From: Isoetes taiwanensis | Lineage: Eukaryota; Streptophyta; Lycopodiopsida; Isoetales; Isoetaceae | Length of the DNA stretch: 64,000 nucleotides | Direction of reading: 5' to 3' | Assembly (NCBI GenBank): GCA_021234155.1 | Contig: JAJEKV010000003.1 | Location: forward strand, 30,985,166-31,049,165 | Notes under the pieces: model-generated | Seen by the model: only the letters and a program-made list of their open reading frames with translations | Database searches by the model: none | What the model was told of the DNA's origin: nothing | Shown: positions 39,833 to 53,019 of the stretch, one piece after another | How the letters are laid out: each line of letters opens with the position of its first letter | Position numbering within the stretch: position 1 is the stretch's first letter | Program-made: the position numbers and the translations under genes

Positions 39833-41309
39833 TGCTTCTAGGTGAAGGTTATTTTCCTGAGCTAGAGACCCATAGGGGGACCGCAACATATTATTTGGGA
39901 TTTGGGGACAACGTGTAGGTTCTGCACCCGTGGGATCTTGAGGTTTGTGTAAAGTAATTCTTATCTACAATGATAGTATGGGATAAGCCATCACAAGATG
40001 ACTTTCAATGCCAATATACTATTTCTAACGTATTATTGCTATTTCTTCTTTCCTAATTGGAGTACTTTCTATTATAGAACTTGAGAAAGAGATACACAAT
40101 AGTAACACGTTTGAACATGGTGTTGGAGTATCCTATAGTCTAGTATGGATAGGTGCAATTCATTAAGTATAATGGTTATTCTTAACTCCACAAATGAGGT
40201 TATATTGGGGGTATCAAGAATCATGAGACAAAGCACAGTATAGCAAAGAATAGTAACATGTTAAGAGTACTTTTAGATTGTTTTATCACCTAGTATAGGT
40301 AGAACTTGTGTCATTACTATTTGTGTTAGGGTCTTTATCCATTTTCTTTTGACATCTAGTACCTTGTCACCTCCTCGAGGAACTTACAATGCAACTGAAA
40401 GTTGGAACTCCCAGCCTAGAATCCTCTTGTCACATAGAATATAACAATCCACTATTTTCCTATTATTTACAATAGTTAGAAGTGATGAAATAGACAGTGC
40501 CAGTTTGTTCAATGAATAATGGTTAAGCAATGCAATAAGCTACCTTATGTTATGGTATGTACACGCTACAATATTCACTACTAAAACCATTCATATACCA
40601 TTGTTACACTCATAATAATTGCTTCCCAACCATGATGGAGGACCATGACATAATCTCTATTTTTCCTTTGTAATTAACTTGGGGTTAATGTTTGTACGTA
40701 CATAGACTTGCAATATTGGGATGTAAAGGATAAACTATAGCCGACATTAAAATACCATAGGATGCCTGCCATTAACAGTAAGCATTGTAAACACATAGGA
40801 TATGCCTATGTGGATCTGATACAATTATAGCAGAGCGAAATGCTGGTCGCGCAGGACACGCTGGACACATATGTGGCACCCGTGAAATCCAAAGTAGCGA
40901 AGCTATGGTTGTGGGGGGTCAATCCACCAGTGGGTGGCATATGGCTATGTAAAGAAACATGATGCTTCCCCTTCCAACTTGAGGAAACTTAAGGCGTAGA
41001 GGCAGGTCCTACAAGTGTAGGACTGGAATGGGCAACTGGTGGTTTGCTAACTGTTAATGTTAAAATTTTGTATGATATTAGATAATTAACCTAGTTTATG
41101 ATATGGTCGCTTAATGGATGCAAAACAATAAATTGAATGAACATTGGCATGGGTAATAGGTAAGGAATGTGGGGACTATGTCATGGCCTCTAGAAGAATA
41201 ATGGAAACAAAAACATGATAGGAATCTGTCTTGAAAGTTCAAATAGTTTGATGTTATTTTGATAAACCTAGAGATTTCATTGAGTACGAAATTTTTATGT
41301 ATTCTCCAG
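39833..41309. other. Region upstream of the second Ty3 element
   Basis: I see no gene. It should contain the leader and 5' LTR of the element at 41310 if they survive, but no clear primer site or LTR border was found. Confidence 0.4.
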
Positions 41310-42810
41310 ATGGAACTACCTCCTAGGGAGCATCTATCCAGTCCTCATCATGCTACTAATAATGTCAATCGAGAGGAGAGTAGTTTTGATACAATGAGGA
41401 AAACTTTAGAATCCTCTATGTTGCAAGCTTTCTTAAGCTTCCAAACAAGCATAGAGAACCAACTTACTGATCTGAATCGAGATAGCGCAGAGTAAATGCA
41501 AAACCTGCAAATGCAAATCGAGAATCTGCGACAAGGGCAAAGACAGGTTAGAGATCCTAAATTTGCAAGCTATTTAAGGGTAATTTTCTTAATCCTGATT
41601 GACTAAACAAGGAAATGTGCGAGGTCCACAAGTGCTGAGAACAAATAGTGAGAGAAGCCACCAACGAGAGTCTTCGATGCCCCTAAGCTCACACTCTAGG
41701 CGGACGAAAAGGAATAAAGAAGATGATACAGCATCATCTATATCTATAAGCCAAAGGAAGGAAAGTTCTCAAGCACAAAAGAGGTCATCTGCCTTAAAGG
41801 AGGTTGCAAAGAAATATAAGTTGGAACTATTTGATGGTTTTGATAAGGATGGAGTTAAGACAGAAGCTTGGATTTAGAAGGCTGAAAATTATTTTGTTAT
41901 AAGACAAGTTCCTAAAGAATAAAAGGTGGGAGTAGTGGCATTGAGTTTGATTGGGAATGCTTTAATGTGGTGGAATCATCATAAGACATCACATAAAGTG
42001 ACTGACGAGGAAGTAGCTTGGGAAACTTTCACGGAACTCTTCGTATCAAAATATTGTCCACCTTCCCGTAAATAGAAAGGGCAATCATTGGATAGCTATA
42101 TACAAGAATTCTCCACTTTGGAACGACATTGTCTAAAGTTAGATTCAAAGGCAAGGAATTATTTCTGATAAACAGGTATCATTCTCTAAACTAGATATTA
42201 TAAAAATAATAATTAGTCTTTAACTGCAGGAATTAGCTAGTCGCTTCGTGCAAGGACTAGATATGGAGCTTAAAAAACTAGTTGGATGTGATCAACTTAC
42301 CTTGAAAGAAGCAGAGCACAAGGTTCGATATTTCAAGAGTATCCTTAAGGAGGAGAAGAATGCCAATCGTAGAGAGCAATAAAGAGAAAATTTTCCAAAA
42401 GAATTGTAGAAATGAATCAAACTCTCGGGTTTATCAAACTTTTCATAATGCCCCTAAGTTACCGTCAAATGCAATGCCACAAATGGATGAAGAAAAGAAG
42501 AAAGTGGGGTATGATAAGTGCAAAAAGGAAAATTTATGTTTTTACTGTAAGCAAAAGGGGCATAGGGCATGTTTTTGTCCTAAGAAGAATAACTCAAATG
42601 CCAAGGTTCAAGGATCTCAAAATGTAGGGGCAATGAGAGCTCATCAAGCAAGTCTCATGGACTTAGAGGAAGATATGCAAGTTCGTGCAGCAGGCGATCA
42701 AGGGACAGCGCAACTGCAGGCACATGTAGTGCAGGTTGAAAGTAAAATCAATGAAGTTCCTTTTAGTATTTTGATTGAGAGCCACTCACAATTTTATTTC
42801 GCCAAGGCTT
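41310..42810 (+). pseudogene. gag: gag of the second Ty3 element
   Basis: Open pieces: 41310-41495 (N-terminal, MELPPREHL), 41599-41877 (basic linker and KYKLELFDGFD), then capsid-like LIGNALMWWNHHK and FTELFVSKYCPP with several stops. From 42360 a frame runs through the zinc knuckle CFYCKQKGHRACFC to the protease start. It is not functional. Confidence 0.75.
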
Positions 42811-44220
42811 GTTAAGTTGTTTGGATTGCATACTAATCAATACGCCTTAAGAATGGTGAAAATGGTTGATGGCAAGCGAAAAGTTACTAGTGAGTATGTG
42901 CATGCATTAAAATTGAAAGTGCAAGAAATGCCTACAATTGCAAATTTCCATGTGCTTCAGCTAGGCACATATGATATGATTATATGCATGGAATGGCTTA
43001 GTGAGGTGCATGTTATAGTAGATTGTCATGAAAGAGTTGTGAGAGTAAAATCTACGGAACATCAGGAGCTATATACACTGGAAGGATTGAATAAGCAATA
43101 TTTTACTCCTAATAGTTGCAAGCAATTAAGAGGTCAATTAGGAAGCATGAAATGTTGGGGTTGCTGATACTCAAAGGGTCCACAGAAATTAATCAAGTAT
43201 ACACGAATGATGTGCAGGAAATTCTCGAGGAGTTCAAGGAGGTGTTTCCGGAAGAGTTGACGGAGTTACCTCCTCGAAGATATGTTGATGATGCAATTGA
43301 ATTGGTTCCAGGAGCTTCTCCTCCATCAAAAGTTCCATTTAGATTTGCTTTGTCAGAGTTAGTGGAATTAAAAAAACAGTTAAAAGAACTTTTAGATCAA
43401 GGATATGTACAACCTAATTATTTGTTAAGAAAAAAAATGGTTCTACGCGTATGTGTGTTGATTATAGGCAATTAAATGATATCACAATTAAAAACAAATA
43501 TCCATTGCCTAGAGTAGACGACTTGTTTGATCAACTTCAAGGAGCTTCATTATTTTCAGAGATAGATCTTAGATCTGGATATCACCAGATAAGAATCAAA
43601 GAGAGTGACATACCCAAAATAGCTTTTTCTACAAGATATGGGCATTTTGAATTTGTGGTTATGCTTTTTTATTTCACAAATGCACCAGCAACTTTTCAGT
43701 GTTTAATGAACGACCTTTTCCGTGAATATCTTGATAAGTTTGTCCTCGTATTCTTTGATGACATACTTATTTATTCAAAGAATTTGGAAGAGCATAGAGA
43801 ACATCTGAGAATTGTTTTCGGTATTTTAAAAAGAGAAAAATTGTATGCTAATAAAATTAAGTGTTCATCTTGTAGCACCCAAATGGATTATTTAGGTCAT
43901 ATTGTTTCAACAGAAAGAATTAAACTTGACCCCCAAAAGATTGAGGCGGTGAGAGAATGGCCAATTTCTAAAAACCTAAAACAGGTGCACTCATTTTTAG
44001 GACTTGCAAGGTTTTATAGGAAATTTATCAAAAGTTTTTCTACAATAGCAAGTCCTACAACACTTATAAAATCAAATATAGTTTTTCAATGGGATGAGAA
44101 ATGTGAGAGAGCTTTTAGAAATTTAAAAGAGAAGTTGATAAATGCTCCTGTTTTAAAAGTGCCAGACCCAAGTAAGAAGTATCAGGTTATGACAGATGCT
44201 CGTGGGGAAGGGTTGTATTG
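42775..44220 (+). pseudogene. pol: protease and reverse transcriptase of the second Ty3 element
   Basis: The protease is split by a frameshift within its active-site loop (the THNFISPRLVKLFG half starts at 42775). RT follows from 43116, with a frameshift at about 43450. The main part (43451-44220) is open, with [30 protein letters not shown] and catalytic [10 protein letters not shown]. The usual MPFGLTNAPATF loop is changed to [12 protein letters not shown]. The frame ends at a TGA within RNase H. Confidence 0.8.
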
Positions 44221-44259
44221 ATGCAAGACAAGCATGTGTGTGCATATATTTCTCATAAG

Positions 44260-45510
44260 GTTTTTTTTTTTGAAGAACGTGTTTTACTTCATATTATACA
44301 CTCAAAATATTACAAAGTACTTCCAAAAGTAAGAATCAATCACTTTTAGATGATCACTCCATATTAGAATTTTAATACGATCAGGCCAATTGGAGATCTG
44401 AAAACAATTATACAACTTCTTACGAATTTCTTGAAGCACCATCTGAGAAGAAATACGCTTATCATAAAAGACCTTTCTTCGCCTTCGCTTCCATACACTC
44501 CATATTAGCCAAGACTTTGCCATGTGAAATGCAATCCTTTTAGAAGTAGTCCACTGATTTGGATAAATACCCAAAAGAAAGTGCTGACTATCCAAAGATA
44601 CTCCAAAAAGAGAATGCAGCCGGGACCTAAGACTACTCAGCTCTGCACACAAATATAAACAGTGCTCCAATGTTTCAATGCACTGCTCACACATTGGGCA
44701 AAGTGGGCTTACTCCCGGCTTAAAGCGATGAACCATCTCATTAACTCTCAAAGAGCGATGAATCACCTGCCAAAGTAGAACATTTACCTTTGGAGGATTA
44801 TATTTAGACCAAACAAGGTTCCAGATGGATTGCCGTTGAGAAGGCAAAGTCTGTAAGTGCCATTTTCGAGAAGGTGATAAAGTACTTGAGGAGGTAAGCA
44901 ATCTGTAGCATGAACTTACTAGCTTCTTGCCTTCTTTAATACCTTGAACAAAGTTCCATCATCTCTTGTTACCCACTTTCTTAATTAGAGGAAGAGCACT
45001 TGCTACATAAGCCCATATACTGATATCTTTATCCAACAACCCATATGTCTCCTGAAACCATTGCCAAAGAGCAATGTCAATACCAAAATACCACTGTTCA
45101 ATAGAAATAATACCTGCTCTCCTCTACCTCGCTTGGGAATGCGCATGCATAAATTCTACAAGTGGGTGTAGTTGTCCATGAGTATACAAAGGCAGCCACA
45201 GAAAGGGGGAAGATGTCTGGAGACAAGCTTCCCAATCAAATGTAATCACCTGCTGGACAACCTTCCAGGCCCGAAGCAAGCCTTTCAGCACTGGAGAGGC
45301 ATGTGAATAAGCTTTCAATGGATATAACAATGCCCAAGGGAGCTCAATTCTCACACCTCGCTCATGAAAAACCATACACTTCTTTACTGATTGTTTAAGT
45401 AACTTCATACCTGGCGATGCACAATCATCTTTCAACAAACTGAACAATAGCTTAGAAGCTAAGACCTTACCCTATAAAGAAAGATCCAACATACCAAGTC
45501 CTCCTTGTTG
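44260..45510 (-). mobile_element. LINE (L1-type) 3' fragment inserted in RNase H
   Basis: The poly-A tail appears as the T-run 44261-44271, so the element is on the - strand. Its 3' ORF (44901-44302) is a zf-RVT domain: WSKYNPPKVNVLLWQVIHRSL, CPMCEQCIETLEHCLYLC, WSVWKRRRRKVF. An upstream piece (45447-45124) and GGLGMLDLS near 45505 belong to the end of the LINE reverse transcriptase ORF. The Ty3 frame resumes exactly after 45510. It is 5'-truncated, and I see no clear target duplication. Confidence 0.8.
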
Positions 45511-47137
45511 TTGAATAATGCCGAACGAAATTATCCCACTCATGATCAGGAACTATTGGCAATTGTACATGCACTTAGAGCTTGGAGACATTATCTTTTA
45601 GGGAATCATTTTGAGGTGCACATTGACCATGCTAGTCTTGCATGCGTAAAATTTGAGACAACGTAGATAGATGGAATTTCTTCAAGAGTATGACTTTCAG
45701 ATTAATTATAAAATGGGCAGTACAAATATTGTTGCAGACACTTTGTCTAGACTTCTAGCTTGCTATGCAATAACGATGATTACAACAGATTGGTTGGATG
45801 AGGTGAAAAATACTATTTGCTACAGAAAATTACTTTGGACCGAAATTGAAGGAAGTACAGAAAGAGAATCTGGAAATTAAGGATAATTATAGTTTTGAAC
45901 ATGGAATATTGAAATACAAATCAAGAGTTTGTATTCCTGCAATAGATCACATTAAAAAGAAAATACTTAATGAATGTCATGATGCAGTAATATCAGGTCA
46001 TCCAGGGTTCCATAAAACATATCACAAGGTAAAGAAAAGTTTCTTTTGGCTAGAACTAAAAAATTATGTTCGTAAGTATATCCAAAATTGTGTAATATGT
46101 TCGCACGTTAAGGCAGAACAGATTAGGGCACCTGGACTTTTGCAGCCATTACCAATTCTAGAAAGAAAATGGGAATCTATTAGCATGGATTTCATAGTGG
46201 GATTGCCAAGAACACAAACAGGAAAGGATGCTATTCTTGTGGTGATTGACAGGTTAACTAAACATGCTCATCTTTCCAGTTAGAAAAACAATAGGAGCGA
46301 AGGAAACTGCTAATATCTTTATTCATGATATCTTTTGTATACATGGCATTCCTACAAGTATTGTTTCTGATAGAAATCCAAGGTTTACTAGTAACTTTTG
46401 GACTGACTTCGCTTTTCAAGGGAGTTGTAACTCAATTTCAGATGAGCACAGCCTATCACCCAGAAACCGATGGGGAAACAGAAAGGGTAGATAGGATTCT
46501 TGAGAACATGTTGCGGATGTATTGTCAAGACAATCCAAGGAAATGGAAAGGTTTGTTACCCTTAGAAGAGTTTGCTTACAATAATTCTAAATAGGAATCT
46601 ATAGGAATGACACCTTTTGAAGCACTTTACGGACATGCTTATTATGCTCCAATAAATTGGTATGATCCCATGGTTAAGTCTGAAATTTCTAGACAGACGT
46701 TGGAAGAATATGCAGATAAGGTGCAGCTTATAAGAAGCAGGCTAGTAGAAGCACAATATAGACAGAAGCAATTTGCAGATAAGTATAGAATACATTGAGA
46801 ATTTAAGGTTGGAGACTTTGTATATCTCCGTGTGAAACCAAAGAAAAGTCAGCTCAGAATTGGAAAATGTAGTAAACTTGCTCCAATTGCTGGTCCTTTC
46901 AAAATCATTGAAAGGATGGAGAACCTAGCCTATCAATTAGAGTTGTCATCACATGTAAAGATTCATGATGTTTTTCATGTTAGTTTGTTAAAACCCTCTT
47001 TACATGACGGAGATCAATTACTTCTTGATTTGCAACTAATCCAGGAGAATAATACTTTTGAAGTAATGCCATCCCAAATATTGCAGTATGGGGAACAAAA
47101 GCTGTGTAGTAGAACAATCAAAGAAATCCTTATCCCA
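45511..47137 (+). pseudogene. pol: RNase H and integrase of the second Ty3 element
   Basis: After the LINE, NAERNYPTHDQELLAIVHAL restores RNase H, then ADTLSR. The integrase zinc module (GHPGFHKTYHKVK, CVICSHVKAEQ) and core (MDFIVGLPRT, then [12 protein letters not shown]) lie across two frameshifts (near 46280 and 46420). Stops are at 46593 and 46797. The tail (KVGDFVYLRVKP, HDVFHVSLLKP, SQILQYGEQ) leads into a chromodomain-like start that is cut at 47137. Confidence 0.8.
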
Positions 47138-48660
47138 CCCATGACCAAGAATTGCTTGCGGTCGTGCGTGCTTTGCGTATCTAGAGACACTATCTTCAAA
47201 TGAATAGAATTTTTGGAAGAATATGACTTTGACATTTTGTATAAACCCGGTAAACATAATGTTGTTGCGGATGCCCTATCTCTGCAACCGTTGACAACAT
47301 ATACGCATTGTAATGCTATTTCCACACTTGCAAGTGAGTTTGGGAAGAATACTGACCATCTGTTCCCACTGATCCCGAGTTCCGTGAAGTGTGGAGAAGC
47401 CTTTCTAAGGAAGCTAGGACAGACAAGGAGCGAGAAACATATAAGCATTATAAGAAGGAGGGTAATCTTTTGTATTACCGCGATAAGTTATGTGTGCCCG
47501 AATCATCAGGAGTTAGAAGGCTCATTCTCCATGACACACATAACAGTCCAATAGCTGGTCACGCTAGATTCATGAAGACATATTTCAAGATAAGATCCAG
47601 ATACTGCTGGCCTAGTATGAAGAAGCATATTGCCTGTTACATTAAGCAGTGCCAACTTTGCCAGCAGACAAAAGCAAAGCAGTTAAGAACTCTAGGTGAA
47701 CTTGAACCTTAAGCAAAATGGGAAGTCATTACCATGGATTTTATTGTGGGTCTTCCACGGACACTTAGAGGATTTGATGCCTTGATGGTGGTAGGCGACA
47801 AGCTTTCAAAAATGGTGCATTTCTTGCCATGGCGCACCACCGATACTGCTTTGGATACATCACTCTTATTTTCCAAAGAAATTTTTCGACTCCATGGGAT
47901 GCCACGAACCATTATTTCAGATCATGATCCTAATTTTGTTAGTGCTTTTTGGAAGGACTTCTTTAGCACTATACAAACCAAGCTCGCCATGAGTACAATG
48001 TATCACCCTCAGTCAGATGGTCAGTCAGAGCGTACCAATCGCATTATTGAAGATATGCTACGTAATTATGTCTGGAATAAGCAATCTCAGTGGGCAAATT
48101 ACATTCATTTAGTGGAATTTGCCTATAACAGTTAGCAGACAAACATTGCACGACGCGAGAATTTCAAGTTGGTGATTCCGTATGGTTAAAGATCAAGGTT
48201 AAGCAGGCCAAGCTCAAGATTGGTAATTGCAAGAAACTGGCACCACAATGGGCGGGACCCTTTGAGATAATCGAACGAATAGGTCCTCAAGCTTATAAGT
48301 TGAATTTGCCTGCTCATCTCAAGGTCCATAAAGTTTTCCACGTAAGCCTTTTAAAGAAGCACACCCCCAATCCTCATGAGATTCTTGATATGCCACCACC
48401 TCTGGAAATGACGGAATTCTTGATCTGTCGAGAAGCCCTTCTCGACAGATCATATAAGCAAATGAGAAGAACCCAGATATTGCAGTACTTAGTTAAGTGG
48501 AAACACTTGCCAACAGAGGATGCCACTAGGATCCTTAAATAAGACCTTAATAAGGCTTACCCCGACTTTATGCGGCAATGCCAGGGTCGGACTATCCACG
48601 ATGCTATCGATTCCAACTCCAATGGTATATAGTTGAGTATTAGATTCGGGATCATGCAGA
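47138..48660 (+). pseudogene. pol: RNase H, integrase and chromodomain-like end of the third Ty3 element
   Basis: RNase H has lost about 40 codons between RHYL and the EFLEEYDFDILYKPG segment. Integrase: HDTHNSPIAGHARFMK, CQLCQQ, MDFIVGLPRT, ISDHDPNFVS and YHPQSDGQSERTN are readable, with a stop at 47712 and a deletion after VEFAYNS (48135). The end carries HKVFHVSLLKKH and a chromodomain-like RTQILQYLVKWKHLPTEDAT. It is not functional. Confidence 0.8.
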
Positions 48661-49167
48661 GAGGTTGGGGTAGATGCATCCTAGAATGGGGGTTTTGCAT
48701 ATGAGCATATTAGGATGCAACCGTCTATGGCTATAATGGGAACATTACCATTCCTTATACCGAGACGAATTGCAAGCCTTAGGCATCATAGGATTCCCTC
48801 ATTTTCATTTTCAATTTCTTTTTTTCAAGGGGGTGGTCCCTTCAACCACAACTTTATATAATTATATTGAGTACTGATGTACTGTAATCCTGCAGGTAAG
48901 TAGTGCATACGAAGGCATCTGCAGTTTCTTGACGGCTCACTTTAGGGGCAATGTTCTATTTTCTTATGTATGTTCCTTATAGTCCACTGAGAACCTTGTT
49001 ATTGTGCATCTTAACTTCTTGTTCTCTGTCTTTAGTGTGGAAGGACTCCGGTCCAAGAACTTTGATCACTTATGATCTACTCTATTATATGATAAAGTAC
49101 CTATGTTTGTATTTTCTTAATAATTATATTGCTCTATAATGTTTAATGCTGAGGACAACATTATTCT

Positions 49168-49181
49168 AAGGGGAGGTAGAA
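49168..49181 (+). other. Polypurine tract of the third Ty3 element
   Basis: AAGGGGAGGTAGAA directly before the LTR start TGTGACG. Confidence 0.85.
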
Positions 49182-50677
49182 TGTGACGTTCCACGTATTT
49201 ATATGCTATACATATAAATACCATGACACATCACCAGGTAATTTGGACTATAATGGGGCATTAGGGGCTAACAATAAAAGGGGTTTATGCTAGCTATACT
49301 AAATAATCATAGATTAGTTAATTTAGTTAACGTAGTTAAGCTAATTAGTGATATTAATTAGAGGAGGAGCCACCTGGCCCAAATCGATTGGGCCAGAGGA
49401 GACTTGCTATTCTAAGGGGGCAAGCTGAGCCTCCACCCCCACTTTTGCCCCAAATCGATTTGGAAAAGATTAGGAAAGGAGGAGCTACTTGAACACAGAA
49501 ACTAGCCTTGAATCATGGATGTTCTACGTGATAATGGGTCTAGCCAAGAAACAAGTTAGTCTTTAGGTAGTTTATGTTCCGATCTAACCCTTTTATGATT
49601 AGATGAATGGTTAGACTCTCTTCTATGCTCTATATGAGATTATGATGGATGATTTGAATGTAATTGTTCTTTTCTTCTGTTCCTCCTGTGTGTATGGGGT
49701 TAAAGGGGGGTAGAGAGACCTAAAAGCTAACTAGGAATAGAGATGCTCCTAGCTAGAACCCTTTAAAACCCATTAAATGCGGCCCATGCACAAGAGCCCT
49801 CCTGGCTGTCGATGGTATGATGTGGCTGAGTACCAGACAAGGATCATGGTGGTGGAGTGGGGGTGCTCCCTACTGTGGTTAGGTCTATAGTCGGTCATTG
49901 CGTACGGGTCGAGTATGGCTCTGACACCTCCTTGGTCGCAGATCATGTGCCTATAGGGACGTTCTGGGCTCGATAGGTGTGCCGAGGCGGCCTATAGATT
50001 TTAGGGGGTTAAAGTCGGGTATGAATGCGTGGTTGCCTGACAGAACCACGATCCTCTAGCCATCCATGGAAGCATCGTGCTCTGGAAGGGATTTCACCTT
50101 TCCTGCCTCATCGAACTGGGGAGATCTAACCCGGAGTAGTCTCATAGGGTGATTCCATGGGATTACGTCTCTGGGAGGCTATAGCCATGTCATAGCGTGA
50201 TTCAGCCTATCTGCAAATTGTGCACAGGAGGGGCAGATGGAGTGGACTACACTAGCCATTGTTCTATGCCAGCCAATGCCATTATCATGATTCTGTCTGT
50301 TGTTATCTGGAGGCCTTGACCGTCGATTGATTCCCTAGACTCTGAGCCTGGGCTAGGGCTCCATTCGATGCATTGCATATGTTATGTTTTTGTTGGGATG
50401 TTACTCGTATTGTTGACGGATGGACCACCCTTCGTGGTGGTATGATATTATATGTTTTGTATGCTAGGTGCTAACTTGTACGTACGCTTCCGCTATATAG
50501 GGTTTCCATAGAAGGCGTGGGACGAATGACACTTTCGTGTCCTTCACCCGGGCACTTGGCCATCGCAAGTGGTCCGAGGTAGACGGGGGGCCTTCCTGTG
50601 GTGATGAGGTTGCCATGGAAGGGGAATTACCTGTACGTGTACGATGGGAGCATCGTATAGGTTCGGGGAGCGTCACA
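49182..50677 (+). repeat. Complete 3' LTR, 1496 bp
   Basis: Begins TGTGACGTTCC and ends GGAGCGTCACA, an imperfect terminal inverted repeat. Internal blocks match the LTRs at 1-958 and 10709-12154 (for example GGGGGGTAGAGA near 49707 and TGCACAGGAGGGGCAGATGG at 50221), so it belongs to a related family. It defines the full length of that family's LTR. Confidence 0.9.
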
Positions 50678-52980
50678 TCTGAAGCAGATCAAAGTTCCTT
50701 GGTAAAGGCAAATCGATATTCGCATATATTTTGTTTAAAAAAACACACTTTGGCGGGAATTGAGGGTGGGAGCAACGATTATAATTACTTCTGTGTAATC
50801 TGACACTCAAACCAAGAGGCATGGGTATTACCGAACCTATGTGCAGTTGACACCTAGAATGGCATTTAGAGGCTCGGTCAAAAAACTCTGTACAAGCTCG
50901 ACTATACATTGGCCGCGAGCTTTTTGATGTGGCATCGAGTTTTGGCCTTTAATTGATCCTATATATCCTCTAATGGCAAGTCCATGTGCAAAAGCTTGTC
51001 CTAATGAAGTTTTTGCAAGCCGGTACAAACTGATATAGCCAAGTCACCAACTCTTTGGGCAACAAATAAATCTTTCTTTCTGCGTTGCTCAAGCTGCACC
51101 AAGTCAGTTTCAACTCTACGGATTGCTCATAATCTTCTAAATGCATGCATAGCAAAAGAAGCATCCCCATAGTTTGGAAGAAAACTTGCCAAATAATCCC
51201 CATTTCAAAAAGAAAATACCAATCCCTGTCTCTCTAAGTAGATAGTATTGCCAATGCAACATATTATACACCCATGTCTAGTCTACATTCTAGACTTCTC
51301 ATGGTTTTCAACATAGTCTTCCTAGCATATTAGGGTTCATAGCACCTAGCTGCAAACTATCATCATGAAAGATTATGCAATACGGTTCATCTTTAAGAAA
51401 ACTGAAACTCGAGATGTTAATTTAAGCATTGTCCCATATGTATCAGAACCAAATTTGTGCCTATTTACTATCTGGCATAAATCTACCATTGCAAACCAGG
51501 TTGTCTTGGCATCCACTCATTTACAAGCTTCCCACTCCTTATCAGTCTCACTAGGATGGTTTAGCTCTGATCATTTATGCCAACAATTCCTTAACAAGGT
51601 TTGTTGGGGAGGGGAGGGGAGGGAGGGATGTTGGGCTTCCTTCTTCAGCTTCCTAGTGGTACAATGGCATTTTCTTTTAGCTCTAGCCTCAAGTGATGAC
51701 TCATCAGATTTGTAACCTCTGTGACCATGTTCCTAGTAGTGTGGCTAATGTTGCCCGCTATCCAGGTATACCTCTTTTGCTCACCCTTTCCAGGCTCTAG
51801 AGCTTTCATTCAAGGTTTAAAAGCCCTTTGGCATCTTTTATGAGCACTGCTTGATAGTGTAGCCATGCTTCCTTACCGCTAATAATCAATTCCATTTCGA
51901 GAGCCGAGATATTGCAAAGCCTATTACAAAGCCAATTCATCAACTCGGCTCTCAAAGTAGACCATGCTTGTTGGTCTACTTCTTTTCCTTTGCAGTGCAG
52001 AAGAATACCTGGGCCATTGGCTCTGACCTAACTTCTGCTTTCTCTTGCAGATTCATGATGCTTATCTAAGGGAATGTCTGACTAGTAGAATGCAACTCCA
52101 ATAACAGCTGAACAATAACAATATCTATAGGCCAAGCAAAAAAAAGGAAACCTCCAATTTAGTGCTTTTCAACACTCTAAAATAATTCACCTTCCTCACT
52201 ACATAACAACAGTAAGTTTCAAGTTTTAGCACAAAGTTTCAAGTTCAATACTAGGTTTTAAGTTCATCGCTATGGGGGGAAGCTAACCTTAAACTTCACC
52301 CATTCAATGACATTGACTTCCATTTTCATTACAGGGATAACTGCAATCTACATCATACTATTACTAAATGACTTTTGGATAACTACAACAAGGATGGATA
52401 CACAAAAAATGCCCAGAGCATGATTTATGATCTGACTAAGTTACTGAGTGAACAAGGAAGCGCTCACTCAGAGGTCAGCAAGCTCAATATATTGCACTTG
52501 ATCCCGGCTCGTTTTTCAAAAGACAAGATCAACTGGATACTTACTAAAATATATGTCAGTCCCTATATCAGTGCTGGACTTTCATCAACACCACCATCAG
52601 AAACTGGAGTATATATTAATAATGAATCCTCGTAGCCTTCTATGAAAGTACAACACACACCTTTTCGACATTGCGTGACCAAAGCCAAAATGGCGCCGTT
52701 TGGGGGGGAGGGGGGGAGGGGGGAAGCTATACATCTCAAAGAGAGGCAGACCCTAGCTATCTTGAACATTGGCAATGACACCCACCCTCAACATGGTGTG
52801 AATTGGCAATACCAGGCAAGGACCACTACCTAAGTCAAGATAGTGCACAACCCGAATTTACCTTTTCTTAACTCCTTAACACTACAATGGTTGTCGCTTT
52901 AAAGGTAGGCAACAAGATATTTTCGTCCATAGAACGGGACAAGACACTCACTACCATTACGCCACTTAGTTAAAGGAGGC
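50678..52980. other. Unassigned DNA
   Basis: Frames at 51365-51715 (116 codons) and 52375-52635 (86 codons) have no recognisable domain, and no splice-linked gene was built. A GGGGA-type short repeat lies at 51607-51632. Confidence 0.4.
52702..52723 (+). repeat. G-rich tract (possible G-quadruplex)
   Basis: Runs of 7, 7 and 6 Gs separated by single As; enough Gs for a four-tier fold. Confidence 0.7.
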
Positions 52981-52988
52981 AACGGGGA

Positions 52989-53007
52989 GGGGGGGGGGGG
53001 GGGGGGG
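52989..53007 (+). repeat. Poly-G run (19 G)
   Basis: A single unbroken G homopolymer, just before the LINE insertion at 53020. Its length may not be reliable. Confidence 0.8.
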
Positions 53008-53019
53008 CATAACTATGAA

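Larger units (their letters stand above)
41310..47137 (+). mobile_element. Second Ty3/gypsy element, broken, with LINE inside
   Basis: gag, protease, RT, RNase H and integrase in Ty3 order, with multiple stops and frameshifts. It is interrupted in RNase H by a LINE fragment (44260-45510) and cut off in the C-terminal chromodomain-like region at 47137, where RNase H of another element begins. It is a different lineage from the 1-12154 element: gag and RT differ clearly, and base composition is much more AT-rich. Confidence 0.85.
47138..50677 (+). mobile_element. 3' half of a third Ty3 element (first-family relative)
   Basis: Starts abruptly in RNase H (HDQELLAVVRALRI) and runs to a complete 3' LTR. 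Protein and LTR resemble the 1-12154 family (for example ADALS, EARTDKERET and the same TGTGACGTTCC LTR start). Everything 5' of RNase H is missing. Confidence 0.85.

Noticed and set aside
51365-51715. 116-codon ORF after the Ty3 LTR
   Set aside because: No recognisable domain; repetitive G-rich end; no supporting context.
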